Part shown: positions 24,693 through 33,154 of the stretch, piece by piece
Numbering within the stretch: position 1 is the stretch's first letter
Layout of the letters: each line of letters starts with the position of its first letter
Source of the DNA: UBA4733 sp036734945
GTDB taxonomy: Bacteria; Chloroflexota; UBA4733
DNA length: 64,000 nt
Direction: 5' to 3'
Assembly (NCBI GenBank): GCA_036734945.1
Contig: DAIMXP010000028.1
Location: 6,250-70,249, forward strand
Position numbers and translations under genes: made by a program
Notes under the pieces: generated by a model
Databases searched by the model: none
Told to the model about the DNA's origin: nothing
Seen by the model: only the letters and a program-made list of their open reading frames with translations

Positions 24693-26233
24693 CAGCTCTT
24701 CAGGATGCTGTTCATTTGCTGCTGCGCCTGCTGGAGGGCCTGGCCGGCAGGGATCTTGTGCGCGAAAGTGTCCGTGATGATTGGCGTCCAGGCGCCCGTC
24801 AACTGGGTCAGGCGGAAGTAAGGGTAAGGGCCAACGGCCGGCAACTGCGCGATATCGAGCACACGCTGATTCTGCGGAATGCTGGCGACCGCCGCCTTCC
24901 ATTGGGGGCTGGTGTAGACGTCTTTGCGCGGACTGGGCAACGCGGCCACCGCCGACCGTTGCGCCTGCACCGTGGGACCCGAATAGAAGGCCATCCAGTT
25001 GAGCGCCAGGTCCTGGGCCTTGCTCTCCTTCGGCACGGAATCCATGTTGACGAAGATGTCGGTCGCCGGCCCTGCGCCGGCCGGCCCCTTCGGGAAGGGC
25101 ATGAGGTCCCATTGCAGGGTCGGCGCCGCGGTGTGTACGTTGTTGATGAGGTACAGCCCCATCGGCATCATGGAGATATGGCCCTGATAGAAGTACTGCA
25201 AGTTCGTGACGCCCTTGGGGAGCGGACCGCTGGTGGCATAGCGATCCATGAGGTCTAGGGTGAACTGCAAAGCATCCACGCCGCGCGGCTGATCGAACTG
25301 CACCGACTTCAAGTCCGGCGCGTAGAAGGTCCCGCCCTGCGTGTACAGCCACTCGCAGAAGTATTCCAGAGAAGGCGTCGAGTCGAGGTAGCCGATGCGC
25401 GTCACACCGCTGCTATCCTTCTGGACGAGTTTGGCCGCGGTGTCGGCGAAGGTCTGCCAGCTCCAGGCGGAGGTCGTCTCCCAGGTCGGCGTAGCGCCGA
25501 TTTCCTGAAAGTGCGCAACGTTGTAGGCGATGCCGTAGCCGGAAGGGCCTTCCACCGGCGTGCCGAAGATCTTGCCGTCGGCCTGATTGTAGAACGCCGC
25601 CGCTGGAATGAACTGGTCCGCCGCGATGGACGGCGTCCTGGCAACCATGCTGCTGATGTCCAGCAGCGTCCCCTTATCCCAGAGGTCCCGCGCATAGGCG
25701 ACGGACATGTGCAGCGCATCCGGCGTGTCGTTGCCGGCCACGGCGGCGATGAACTTGTTGGGATAGTCGTCAATACCCGCCGCGGGGATGGTGACGATAT
25801 CCAGGGCAACCTGAGGATACTGCTGCGCCCAGGCCGCCCTGGCGTACTTGAACCAGGCAGCGAAGGTCGGATTGGAAACAGGATCCCACCAGTCCCAGTA
25901 GGTGAACGTCTGCGCCGTCGCCGACTTCACCACTGCTGCCGTCGTGGCCGTCGCCGTGGCTGCGGCCGTCGTACTGGTGGCCGCCGTGCCGGCGGCGCTG
26001 CTCGTCGTCGGCGCGGCGGCGGTTGTCGAGAGCGGAGCGACGGATGAGCTGGATGATGCGGGGGCAGACGCCACGGTCGGCGCCGCAGTGCTGCTCGTTG
26101 CCGACGACGCGACGGTGGCCGACGTAGTACCGCCGCAGGCCGCGCTCAGCAGCACAGCCACACCGCTGCCAACGACCATGCTGCTGGTGCGGAGGAAGGA
26201 CCGACGCGTGGAGAGGATAGCAACGCCTACCAT
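24692..26233 (-). CDS. Extracellular solute-binding lipoprotein (SBP1)
   Basis: The 513-residue carbohydrate-type ABC binding protein has a Tat-like RR at residues 10-11 (STRRSFLR), a hydrophobic core and a lipobox ending LLSAAC with the lipid Cys at about 33. A Ser/Thr/Ala tether of roughly 65 residues follows, then the family-1 fold (FTYWDWW, QYPQVALDIV, Trp-rich hinge TSAWSWQTFADTA). It is first gene of a coupled operon with the threonine-synthase-like enzymes and has its own promoter. No permease gene accompanies it. It is a close paralogue of the disrupted gene at 27634-29211. Confidence 0.85.
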   Translation of the reverse strand: MVGVAILSTRRSFLRTSSMVVGSGVAVLLSAACGGTTSATVASSATSSTAAPTVASAPASSSSSVAPLSTTAAAPTTSSAAGTAATSTTAAATATATTAAVVKSATAQTFTYWDWWDPVSNPTFAAWFKYARAAWAQQYPQVALDIVTIPAAGIDDYPNKFIAAVAGNDTPDALHMSVAYARDLWDKGTLLDISSMVARTPSIAADQFIPAAAFYNQADGKIFGTPVEGPSGYGIAYNVAHFQEIGATPTWETTSAWSWQTFADTAAKLVQKDSSGVTRIGYLDSTPSLEYFCEWLYTQGGTFYAPDLKSVQFDQPRGVDALQFTLDLMDRYATSGPLPKGVTNLQYFYQGHISMMPMGLYLINNVHTAAPTLQWDLMPFPKGPAGAGPATDIFVNMDSVPKESKAQDLALNWMAFYSGPTVQAQRSAVAALPSPRKDVYTSPQWKAAVASIPQNQRVLDIAQLPAVGPYPYFRLTQLTGAWTPIITDTFAHKIPAGQALQQAQQQMNSILKS

Positions 26234-26280
26234 GGACGGGTCTCCTCAGAAAACCGCTGACTGGAGCGGTAAGTCATAGC

Positions 26281-26309
26281 ATCATACCATAACCTGCTAG
26301 GTCAGGCAA
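26281..26309 (-). promoter_or_regulatory. Promoter with palindromic operator upstream of SBP1
   Basis: On the minus strand, TTGCCT (26304-26309) and TATGAT (26281-26286) are separated by 17 bases. The -10 sits in the imperfect palindrome TCATAGCATCATACCATAA (26274-26292, plus-strand reading), a relative of the perfect copy before SBP2. GAGGAG lies 9 bases before the ATG at 26233. The -35 overlaps the end of the acyltransferase gene. Confidence 0.65.
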
Positions 26310-27621
26310 GTGTGGCTGTCTGCCGGGGGCCACGCGAGCTGCCATCACGGGAACCGGAAGGCGTACGGTACACCTGCTCTCCCCATTGCACGTCGTCGGT
26401 AAGTAAGAAGGAAGCGCCGGCATGCAAATGGCCGCCGATGAGCAAGTGGTCGATGATGGCGCGCCGTAGTGTGGTGTCGCGCGGCGCTTGACGCAGCTCC
26501 GTTGGTACTTTCCCGAAGACGCGCTCCAGCGTGACTCGATTATCGCTACCACCAGGTAGGAGGTATTGCTCCTGCATGAAACGCACGATGTTGGAGGTGG
26601 AAGGCAGCAACTGCTCGAACTGGTTATCCAGCAGCCAGGAACTGCAAGCGAAGGCAAGGAAAGGCGTATCCGGCGAGTAGGTGGGGAAGAAGCGGAGCGC
26701 TTCGCGGAAGGACTCGCCGCAAAGATCAAAATCCATCGGCCTCCCCGCGGGAATATGGATCTGCAGCACCGGATCACCGCGGGATAACACCAACTGCCAC
26801 TCCTCGAGCTTGAGTTCGACCGGTTGCTGGACAGCTCTGCCCAACGGGAGGATCGGCATGCCGCGGACAAGGTGGTCGGTTTGCTCGAATTGCGCCATCC
26901 AGTCGCTCTCCGCTGCCGGTAGCCCTCCGGCGCCGAACAACTGGCCATCGGCTCGGAAGCGCACCCCTGCCTCCGCCAGCGCGAGGACGGCGCCGCTCCG
27001 ATGGCGGTACACGCGCACACGCGAGCGGAAGGGGCCGGGCTGGAACTGTAGACGTACTAGGTGGTAACGCGCGCCGGTCAAGGTGTAGGCGACGTAGGGC
27101 AGGCTGCGCGGCGCAAGCCCCCAGGCGCCATGTTCTGCGCGGTCAGCCTCCAGCCAACGCAGAACGTCGGCGCGTGTGTCGTGGGCAACCTTTCGTGGAA
27201 TGCCGCGCTGCCGGTAGATGCGACCCAACTCCGGCAAGTTCGCCAGAGCCACCAGCATATAGAACAGGTCGCCTTCGGGGCCAAGGGCGCTTACCAATGA
27301 CGGCCAGTTCTGCATCTGCGTCGGTACCGCGTGCGCTCCGTATAGACTACGCACGCCATGCCACGCGATTGCGCGTAGAGCGGGGTCGGCAGCGACGCGT
27401 CGCGTCAACTTGCCCAGGGCGCTCCGCACCTCTTCCGGGAACTCCAACTCAGCACAGGCCGAGGCGACAAACTGGGGTTCGAGAAACGGCAGATCAGATG
27501 ACGGCAAGGTACACCACGACTCGGGCCAGCCGACAGCGAACACTGGAGCCGAGTCTTCCAGACCGAACTGCGCCACAATCTCCTGTAAGGTGGGACGGCA
27601 AGGAACCTGGGCAGCGATCAT
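26302..27621 (-). CDS. Acyltransferase domain-containing protein (NAT_N/GNAT_C-like)
   Basis: The 439-residue cytoplasmic protein is without membrane segments. The C-terminal half has the pattern of the GNAT-like C-terminal domain of bacterial two-domain acyltransferases: LQIHIPAGRPMDFDLCGESF, a FACSSWLLDNQFEQLLP block and STSNIVRFMQEQYLL. The N-terminal half is helical with LEFPEEVRSAL and LPELGRIYRQRGIP. These families are widespread near carbohydrate-utilisation genes but their acceptors are mostly unknown. It lies between two paralogous lipoprotein genes on the same strand, 12 bases after the stop of SBP2, so it may be co-transcribed with it. Confidence 0.65.
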   Translation of the reverse strand: MIAAQVPCRPTLQEIVAQFGLEDSAPVFAVGWPESWCTLPSSDLPFLEPQFVASACAELEFPEEVRSALGKLTRRVAADPALRAIAWHGVRSLYGAHAVPTQMQNWPSLVSALGPEGDLFYMLVALANLPELGRIYRQRGIPRKVAHDTRADVLRWLEADRAEHGAWGLAPRSLPYVAYTLTGARYHLVRLQFQPGPFRSRVRVYRHRSGAVLALAEAGVRFRADGQLFGAGGLPAAESDWMAQFEQTDHLVRGMPILPLGRAVQQPVELKLEEWQLVLSRGDPVLQIHIPAGRPMDFDLCGESFREALRFFPTYSPDTPFLAFACSSWLLDNQFEQLLPSTSNIVRFMQEQYLLPGGSDNRVTLERVFGKVPTELRQAPRDTTLRRAIIDHLLIGGHLHAGASFLLTDDVQWGEQVYRTPSGSRDGSSRGPRQTATLA

Positions 27622-27633
27622 CCCCAGGATCGA

Positions 27634-29211
27634 TCAAGCATTCGCCTGGGCGAGGATCGTCTTCACCTTGTCTGCCGCCTGAGTGATCGCGGTTGCTACG
27701 CCAAGTTGTCCCTTCAACACGGCGTTGAAGATCGGGGGCAAATCCTTGAACAACTGCGCCATCTCGACGAATGGATATGCCTGCACACCGGGAAGGGCGG
27801 CGATACTCGCCACGCGGTCCAGCAACGGATACTGCTGCACCGCACTCTTCCACGCCGCGGTCTGATAGACATCTTTGCGGGGGCTCACGAAGCCGATCTT
27901 TGTTGGCAGTTGCGCCTGCACCTCTGCACCGGCGTAGTAGCTGATCTACGCCCAGGAAGCATCTTGGTCCTTGGCGTCCTTGGGCACAACCTCCATGTCG
28001 TACTCCAGTGCCGTGGCCGGCCCTTTGCCCTCAGGCCCTCTAGGGAAGGGCATGAGGTCGTAGTGGAGGAGTGGCGCCTGTTTGGCTGTTGAGGGAATCA
28101 AGTACATACCGAACGTCATCATGGAGGCCTGTTCGGCCACAAACGCCTTGTAGGGAGTCGTCCCGGTAGGGAGGGTCGCTGAGACGCGATTCTTATTCAA
28201 CATGTCGCTCATGAACTGGAGTACCGCCGCTCCCCGGCCGTCATCGAATGCCACCCCGGTGTAATCCGGATTATAGAATGTGCCGCCGTCGCTGTACAGC
28301 CAATCGCAAAAGTATTCCACCGATCCCGCCGCGCCAAGCCAGCCCGATTGGGTGATCGTATCACCGGAGCGCTTGGTGAGTTTGGCGGCCGCGTCGGCAA
28401 ACTCCTGCCACGTCCACGATGCCGTCGCCGCCGGTGCCAGTCCAACCTCCTTGAAGTGATCGAGATTGTAAGCGAGGGCGTAGCCCGCAGGACCCTCGGT
28501 GGCCACGCCGAAGGTATGGCCGGCCTGTTGCGTGTAGGTCTTGGCCGCCGCGAAAAACTGGTCCGGGGCGACCGCTGGTGTGCGCGCCACGTACGGCGAG
28601 AGATCGGCGAGCACGCCATGCTTCCATGTGTCCCACGCAAAGACGATGTCGAGGTGAAGGACATCGGGAGGGACACCGCCAGCGACAGCGGCTAACAGCT
28701 TCGTCTCGTAGTCGCCGTCGTCGGCGACGAAGGAGATTTGGAGCGACTGCCCTGGGTGCTTGCTTTCGTAATCGGGTTTGACGTACTGCCACCAACTGGC
28801 GAAACTCGGGTTACTCGAATTCCACCAGGTCCAGTACTGCAGCACCTTCGCTCCAACACTCGGCTGCGCGTTGGCAACGGACGAAGTCGTCGTCGTCGAT
28901 GCCAGGGTGGTCGACGTCGTTGGGGCGGCGCTTGACGTCGTGGTAACGGTGGGCACAGCACTGCTGGTCACGGTCGATGACGCAGCGACCGAGGTCGCGT
29001 TGGAAGTCGCCGTCAGCGCAGCGCTTGACGTCACGGTGGCCAACGGCGTAGCACTACCGGTCGCGGCCGCGCTACTGGTTGCCGAGGACACTGCCGTTGA
29101 CGCCGTGGCGCCGCAGGCGGAACTGAGCAATACCGCGACACCACTGCCGATGACGGCGCCGCTGGCCCGAAGGAAGGACCGGCGAGTGGAGAGGACATCA
29201 ACACCGACCAT
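27634..29211 (-). pseudogene. Extracellular solute-binding lipoprotein SBP2, interrupted by a TAG codon
   Basis: The gene is 526 codons long and paralogous to SBP1, with the same RR start (STRRSFLRAS), lipobox LLSSAC, long Ser/Thr/Ala tether and binding-protein fold. An in-frame TAG at 27946-27948 cuts it after residue 421; the frame then continues intact for about 103 more codons to the natural stop at 27634. Aligned with SBP1 (ALNWMAFYSG), the TAG falls exactly on the Trp, so a single TGG-to-TAG change explains it. There are no other lesions, so the mutation is recent or read through. It has its own promoter and operator. Confidence 0.82.
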
Positions 29212-29251
29212 GGACGGGTCTCCTCACATAACCGCTCACACGAGCGGCAAG

Positions 29252-29287
29252 TCATAGTATCATACTATGAATTGCCGCATCAGTCAA
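29252..29287 (-). promoter_or_regulatory. Promoter and perfect palindromic operator of SBP2
   Basis: On the minus strand, TTGACT (29282-29287), a 17-base spacer and TATGAT (29259-29264) form a good housekeeping promoter. Its -10 is embedded in the perfect palindrome TCATAGTATCATACTATGA (29252-29270; 8-base arms, 3-base centre). Overlap of -10 and palindrome is what a GntR- or LacI-type repressor site looks like. Confidence 0.7.
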
Positions 29288-29332
29288 GAGTCGATGACGC
29301 TGAACCTGTTCAGCCCTCAGGCCCCTGCCCCC

Positions 29333-29554
29333 TCAGTTAGTGGCGGCGTATTTGTCCAGGATCGCCTGCACCTGCGGCACGCTGCTGGCGATGCCGTCGG
29401 CAGCCGAGACTTTGCCGCTGAGCACGTCGTTGACCGTCTGGGTCTGCACCTTGAAGATCTCCACCGACCACCTTTATCTGATCGACCATGGGTTGCAGTG
29501 CCTGGATACCCAGCGGTGCGTTGCAGGCGACCTTGTGCCGATCCGACGTCAGTC
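29333..29554 (-). pseudogene. Solute-binding protein, C-terminal fragment
   Basis: The last 48 codons before the stop at 29333-29335 read as the final helices of a sugar-binding protein (EIFKVQTQTVNDVLSGKVSA, ending ILDKYAATN). Just upstream, another frame shows an internal piece (NAPLGIQALQPMVDQIKVV) that in the family lies about 200 residues earlier. So the gene has lost its beginning, has an internal deletion, and is frameshifted. It represents a third binding-protein copy at this spot. Confidence 0.65.
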
Positions 29555-29559
29555 TGCGT

Positions 29560-30177
29560 TTAGCCCAGCGGATCGGCGAAGACGGCGGCGACGGGATAGG
29601 CGAAGCCGGGTACGACATCCTCCCCATCGAGCGTATCACTCGCGTTAAGTGTCGCCACCGGTCCGCCAGTGTGCCCGGCGTGCCAGACATCAATATGCCC
29701 GCTTGATGGCCAGACCACCCATACCAGGCGCGTGCCATTGGCGAGGTAGAGTCGCGCTTTCTCAGCCAACTCGTCGGGCTTCTGGTCGGGAGACGCCACC
29801 TCCACCGCCAGGTCCGGCGCGAAAGGGATCGGCTTCTGGCGGTTCGCGATCAGCGCGCGACGCTCGGCGCGAATAAAGCCGACATCAGGGATCAGGCCCG
29901 TCTCGGCTCCCGAGAACTTGTACACGCCATCTGCCGATGTGACGATGCCTAGACGCAAGGGGCGCACGACAGCGTAGAGTTCGCCCTGAATGACGGAGGC
30001 AATGGACGTCGCCTCAAATCCGCTACCAGCCATCCGAACCAGGACTCCTTCGACCACTTCGTAGCAATAGCCGTCATCCGGCAAGGTGAGCAGCAGGTCG
30101 ACCGTGACCGGTCCATAACCGGGCACAACTTCGGCCCAGGGGGCAATGCGTCCGGCGACACTGGTGGCGATACTCAT
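29560..30177 (-). CDS. Uma2-family (PD-(D/E)XK-like) nuclease protein 1
   Basis: The 205-residue protein has the restriction-endonuclease-like Uma2/DUF820 fold. It shows the opening GYCYEVVEGVLVRM motif (Glu), Asp98 in LIPDVGFI, Glu126 in PDLAVEVASP and Lys140 in the KARLYLANGTRLVWVV helix, so the catalytic set is complete. Start ATG 30177 has GGAGG 10 bases upstream; a longer frame from 30327 is not needed. Uma2 proteins often occur in many copies and their biological role is unsettled. This is one of three in the window. Confidence 0.85.
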   Translation of the reverse strand: MSIATSVAGRIAPWAEVVPGYGPVTVDLLLTLPDDGYCYEVVEGVLVRMAGSGFEATSIASVIQGELYAVVRPLRLGIVTSADGVYKFSGAETGLIPDVGFIRAERRALIANRQKPIPFAPDLAVEVASPDQKPDELAEKARLYLANGTRLVWVVWPSSGHIDVWHAGHTGGPVATLNASDTLDGEDVVPGFAYPVAAVFADPLG

Positions 30178-30314
30178 GCTTCGGGGCCCTCCGTACGTTC
30201 GGTGCTTTGAGTATAGCGCAGAGGCGGCGAGAGCCTGCTTAGTAGGCGACAACGCCTGCAGTGGTTGGTATTGATAGAGTCCAGCACTACCTGGCCGGAA
30301 ACTGCGGCGCTCGT

Positions 30315-31337
30315 CTAGTCGCGCCAATCCAGGAGTACTCCCAAAAAATCGCTCGGCTGCTGCACGAGTTGCGCAAAGACCTGCGGCGCCGTGGCGGCCG
30401 GCGCCTGGTGACTGATCAAAGGCGCGACGCGCAGGTCGCCGATCGCCAGCAGGCGGAGCACGAGGTCCAGGTTGCGCTGCGGCGTCCAGGTGCTGAAGAT
30501 GCTCTCCTGGCGCGGGGCCGTGCGCTCGTGCGCGCCAACGATCGTCACCCCGGGCCGGTGAATTGATGTGTAAGGGTCAATCTGCACGGTCCCACGCGGA
30601 CTGCCCAGGAGCACGACGCGAGCGTAATCGGCCGTCAGCGTCAGCGCCTGGGCCACTGCGGCGGGGGCGCCCGTCGCCTCAATCACAGCGTCAAAGCCCC
30701 GACCGCCGCTCAACTCGTGCCGCAGCGTCCGCGCCTCCCGTCCGCTGAGGTTGACGGCGTCATCGATGCCACAGGCCCTTGCCGCCGCCAGGCGGCTATC
30801 CAGGAGGTCGCCGATCACCACCGGACGTCCGCCGCTCAAGCGGGCAAACTGGGCGGCAAACTGGCCGATGAGTCCGGCGCCCAGCACACCGACACGATCC
30901 CCCAGATGGATCGACGCCAGACGCACGCCGTTCATACTGATGCTGGCCAGGCGACCGAAGGCAGCGTGCAGCGGCGAAAGCCCGTCCGGCAGTGTGGCCC
31001 AGGGCTGCTGCCGGAGGTCCCAAACACTGCGGCTGCAATGCCGGCCGGGATAGCAGAGCAACTGTCCCGGTGTCACTGTCTTCACGTCGGCCCCCACCGC
31101 CTCTACCTCCGCCGTTGCCGCGTAGCCCGGATAGAAGGGGTAGCGTGGGTACGTTGCCGAAGGATCACTGAAGCCGATGTGCGTTTTGGTGTACACCGCC
31201 GTCTCCGTGCCCACGCTGATGGCGCTGAACAGGGTGCGCAGGCGGACATCAGAGGGGCCGAGCTGCTCCGGAAGGGTACACTCCTCCCACTCCGCGCTAT
31301 GTACACCAGTGAAGACGAGCCGACGATCCTGTGCCAC
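30315..31337 (-). CDS. Medium-chain (zinc-type) alcohol dehydrogenase-like protein
   Basis: The 340-residue MDR-family oxidoreductase starts at GTG 31337 (AAGGA 9 bases upstream). It has a GroES-like N-terminal domain (ISVGTETAVYT, YPFYPGYAATAEVEAVG) and a Rossmann motif GVLGAGLIGQFAAQFARL, followed by FDAVIEATGAPAAV. The typical GHE and structural-zinc Cys cluster of classical alcohol dehydrogenases is missing, as in the branch annotated as zinc-binding alcohol dehydrogenase near sugar genes. The substrate is probably a sugar or polyol. Confidence 0.82.
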   Translation of the reverse strand: MAQDRRLVFTGVHSAEWEECTLPEQLGPSDVRLRTLFSAISVGTETAVYTKTHIGFSDPSATYPRYPFYPGYAATAEVEAVGADVKTVTPGQLLCYPGRHCSRSVWDLRQQPWATLPDGLSPLHAAFGRLASISMNGVRLASIHLGDRVGVLGAGLIGQFAAQFARLSGGRPVVIGDLLDSRLAAARACGIDDAVNLSGREARTLRHELSGGRGFDAVIEATGAPAAVAQALTLTADYARVVLLGSPRGTVQIDPYTSIHRPGVTIVGAHERTAPRQESIFSTWTPQRNLDLVLRLLAIGDLRVAPLISHQAPAATAPQVFAQLVQQPSDFLGVLLDWRD

Positions 31338-31477
31338 CGTGATGTTCCTTTCGGCTATTGAGCGCCATTGCCGACCAAGGATAGCAAATCGGCAGGTTGA
31401 CTGTATCGTACAACCCGATACCTGACCAACCTCGTCGAGGCCCCGTGAAGACGCGAACGGCTTCCGGCTCATTGCCC

Positions 31478-31506
31478 TTGTCAACCCGAAGGTGTGCATC
31501 TATACT
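31478..31506 (+). promoter_or_regulatory. Promoter of the lipoprotein gene at 31550
   Basis: TTGTCA (31478-31483), a 17-base spacer and TATACT (31501-31506) precede the ATG at 31550. AGGAGG lies just before the start. The spacing and match are good. Confidence 0.65.
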
Positions 31507-31549
31507 ACTGCTCATACTAGCGAGAGCGGGTTATAGATAGGAGGAAGTC

Positions 31550-33154
31550 ATGGCATCAGGGACGGTCTCGGCCAGTCGTCGTCAGCTTCTCGCCGGCATG
31601 CTCGGCGCCTGTGGGGCGAGCGCCTTGCTGGCGGCCTGCGGTAGCTCCGGGAGTACTGCGGCGACAGCGAGCGCGTCGGCGGCGGGCGCGGCCTCGACGA
31701 GCGCGGCTGCCGGCAGCGCGACGAGCGTGAGCACGTCGGTGGTGGCGTCCAGCACCGCAGCAGCGAGCACGGCCAGGGCGGCAACCAGTGCCAGCGCGAA
31801 GCCTCTGCCCACACCATCGAGCAGGTCGGTCCTGAAGGCGGGCCTGACGAAGGTGGAGTACCTTTGCGTCTTCTCCTCGGGCACCAGTTATGACGAGTAC
31901 GTGACGCTCTTTAATCAGTTCAACCAGCAGAACGACAAAATTCAGGTCGAGGTGCTGCCTGGCACGAATAGCTTTGTCACCACGCGCGAAAAGGTGCTGG
32001 TCGCCCACGCCGCCGGGGGCGACGCGGGGGATTTCTACGAGAACGGCTGGGGTCCGTTCACCGACATGGCCGACGAGCAAGTCATTGCCGACCTGAGTAC
32101 GATCATCGCCGCCGACAAGTTCGACACCACCATCTTCATTCCTAACGTCCTCCAGGCCTGGCAGTACAACGGCAAGCAGTGGGCCATCCCGCCGTTCGTC
32201 GCCGCCGACGCCATCGGCTACAACATGGACCTCTTTGACGCCGCCGGCCTCAAGTATCCGCCGACCGATCCGACCGATACGTCCTGGACCATGGAGACCT
32301 TTCTCGACACAGCAACCAAGCTGACCAGGACAGGCACCCAGTGGGGGTATGGCGGCGGCATCACCTGTTACAACCAGGCAGGCGTGACCGCCGGCACCTT
32401 CTTTGGTGAGCAGCCGTGGGACGATACGCAGAAGAAGTCGCTGATGGACACGGATACCTTCAAAAAGGGCCTGCAATACTTCTACGACCTGACGGACAAG
32501 AAGTACCACGTGCAGCCGAATGCCGACGAGTCCAAAGGCTTTCCCACCGGGCTCGATTCCAACCTGGAATCAGGCAAAATCGGCCTGACGGTCATCTGTG
32601 GGCGGCTCAACAAGGCCAAGATCAAGAACCGGCTGGCCCTCGGCACGTCGCCCTATTCGGGCCCGGCGCCCAACCAGAGCGGGCGCTTCTTTGCCGACGG
32701 TCTGCACATCGACAACAACAGCAAGGTGAAGTCCGAGACGTTCGAGGTGTTCAAGTGGCTGATGACGCCCAACCCCAACGCCGCCTACGCCCTGGCGCTC
32801 GGCCAGTCGGTGTCGTCGCTCAAAGCCGGCAACCCCGCGATGTCGAAGGCCTACCAGGATGCTACCGGCCTCGATCCGAAAGCCTTCAACCTGCAGGCGC
32901 AGTACTCCCATAATTCCGGCAACGGCCTGCTCAAGTACGCCAACTGGGCTAAGGTGCTGTCGCAGATCAACCCGCTCTATGCCGACTTCAATAGCGGCAA
33001 AATTGATGTCAACACCTACGCCAACCAGGCCGCCATCTTCATCAATAAGGGCATCCTGACGCCGACCGCCGGCGTCGAACTGCACCTTGCCTCCGCCGCC
33101 AGCCCGGCCGCGCCCGAGAATGCCGGCCGCTGCGGCTGCGTCAGCCTGGCGTAG
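31550..33154 (+). CDS. Extracellular solute-binding lipoprotein (SBP3)
   Basis: The 534-residue protein has a Tat-like signal with SASRRQLLAG, a lipobox ending LLAAC with the lipid Cys near residue 27, and a Ser/Ala/Thr tether to about residue 90. The family-1 fold follows (VEYLCVFSSGTSYDEY, DGLHIDNNSKVKSETFEVFK). There is no permease or ATPase next to it. The last ~20 codons, rich in Ala/Pro and Cys, overlap the convergent heparinase-like gene by 14 bases and may be read-out beyond the ancestral end. Confidence 0.85.
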   Translation: MASGTVSASRRQLLAGMLGACGASALLAACGSSGSTAATASASAAGAASTSAAAGSATSVSTSVVASSTAAASTARAATSASAKPLPTPSSRSVLKAGLTKVEYLCVFSSGTSYDEYVTLFNQFNQQNDKIQVEVLPGTNSFVTTREKVLVAHAAGGDAGDFYENGWGPFTDMADEQVIADLSTIIAADKFDTTIFIPNVLQAWQYNGKQWAIPPFVAADAIGYNMDLFDAAGLKYPPTDPTDTSWTMETFLDTATKLTRTGTQWGYGGGITCYNQAGVTAGTFFGEQPWDDTQKKSLMDTDTFKKGLQYFYDLTDKKYHVQPNADESKGFPTGLDSNLESGKIGLTVICGRLNKAKIKNRLALGTSPYSGPAPNQSGRFFADGLHIDNNSKVKSETFEVFKWLMTPNPNAAYALALGQSVSSLKAGNPAMSKAYQDATGLDPKAFNLQAQYSHNSGNGLLKYANWAKVLSQINPLYADFNSGKIDVNTYANQAAIFINKGILTPTAGVELHLASAASPAAPENAGRCGCVSLA

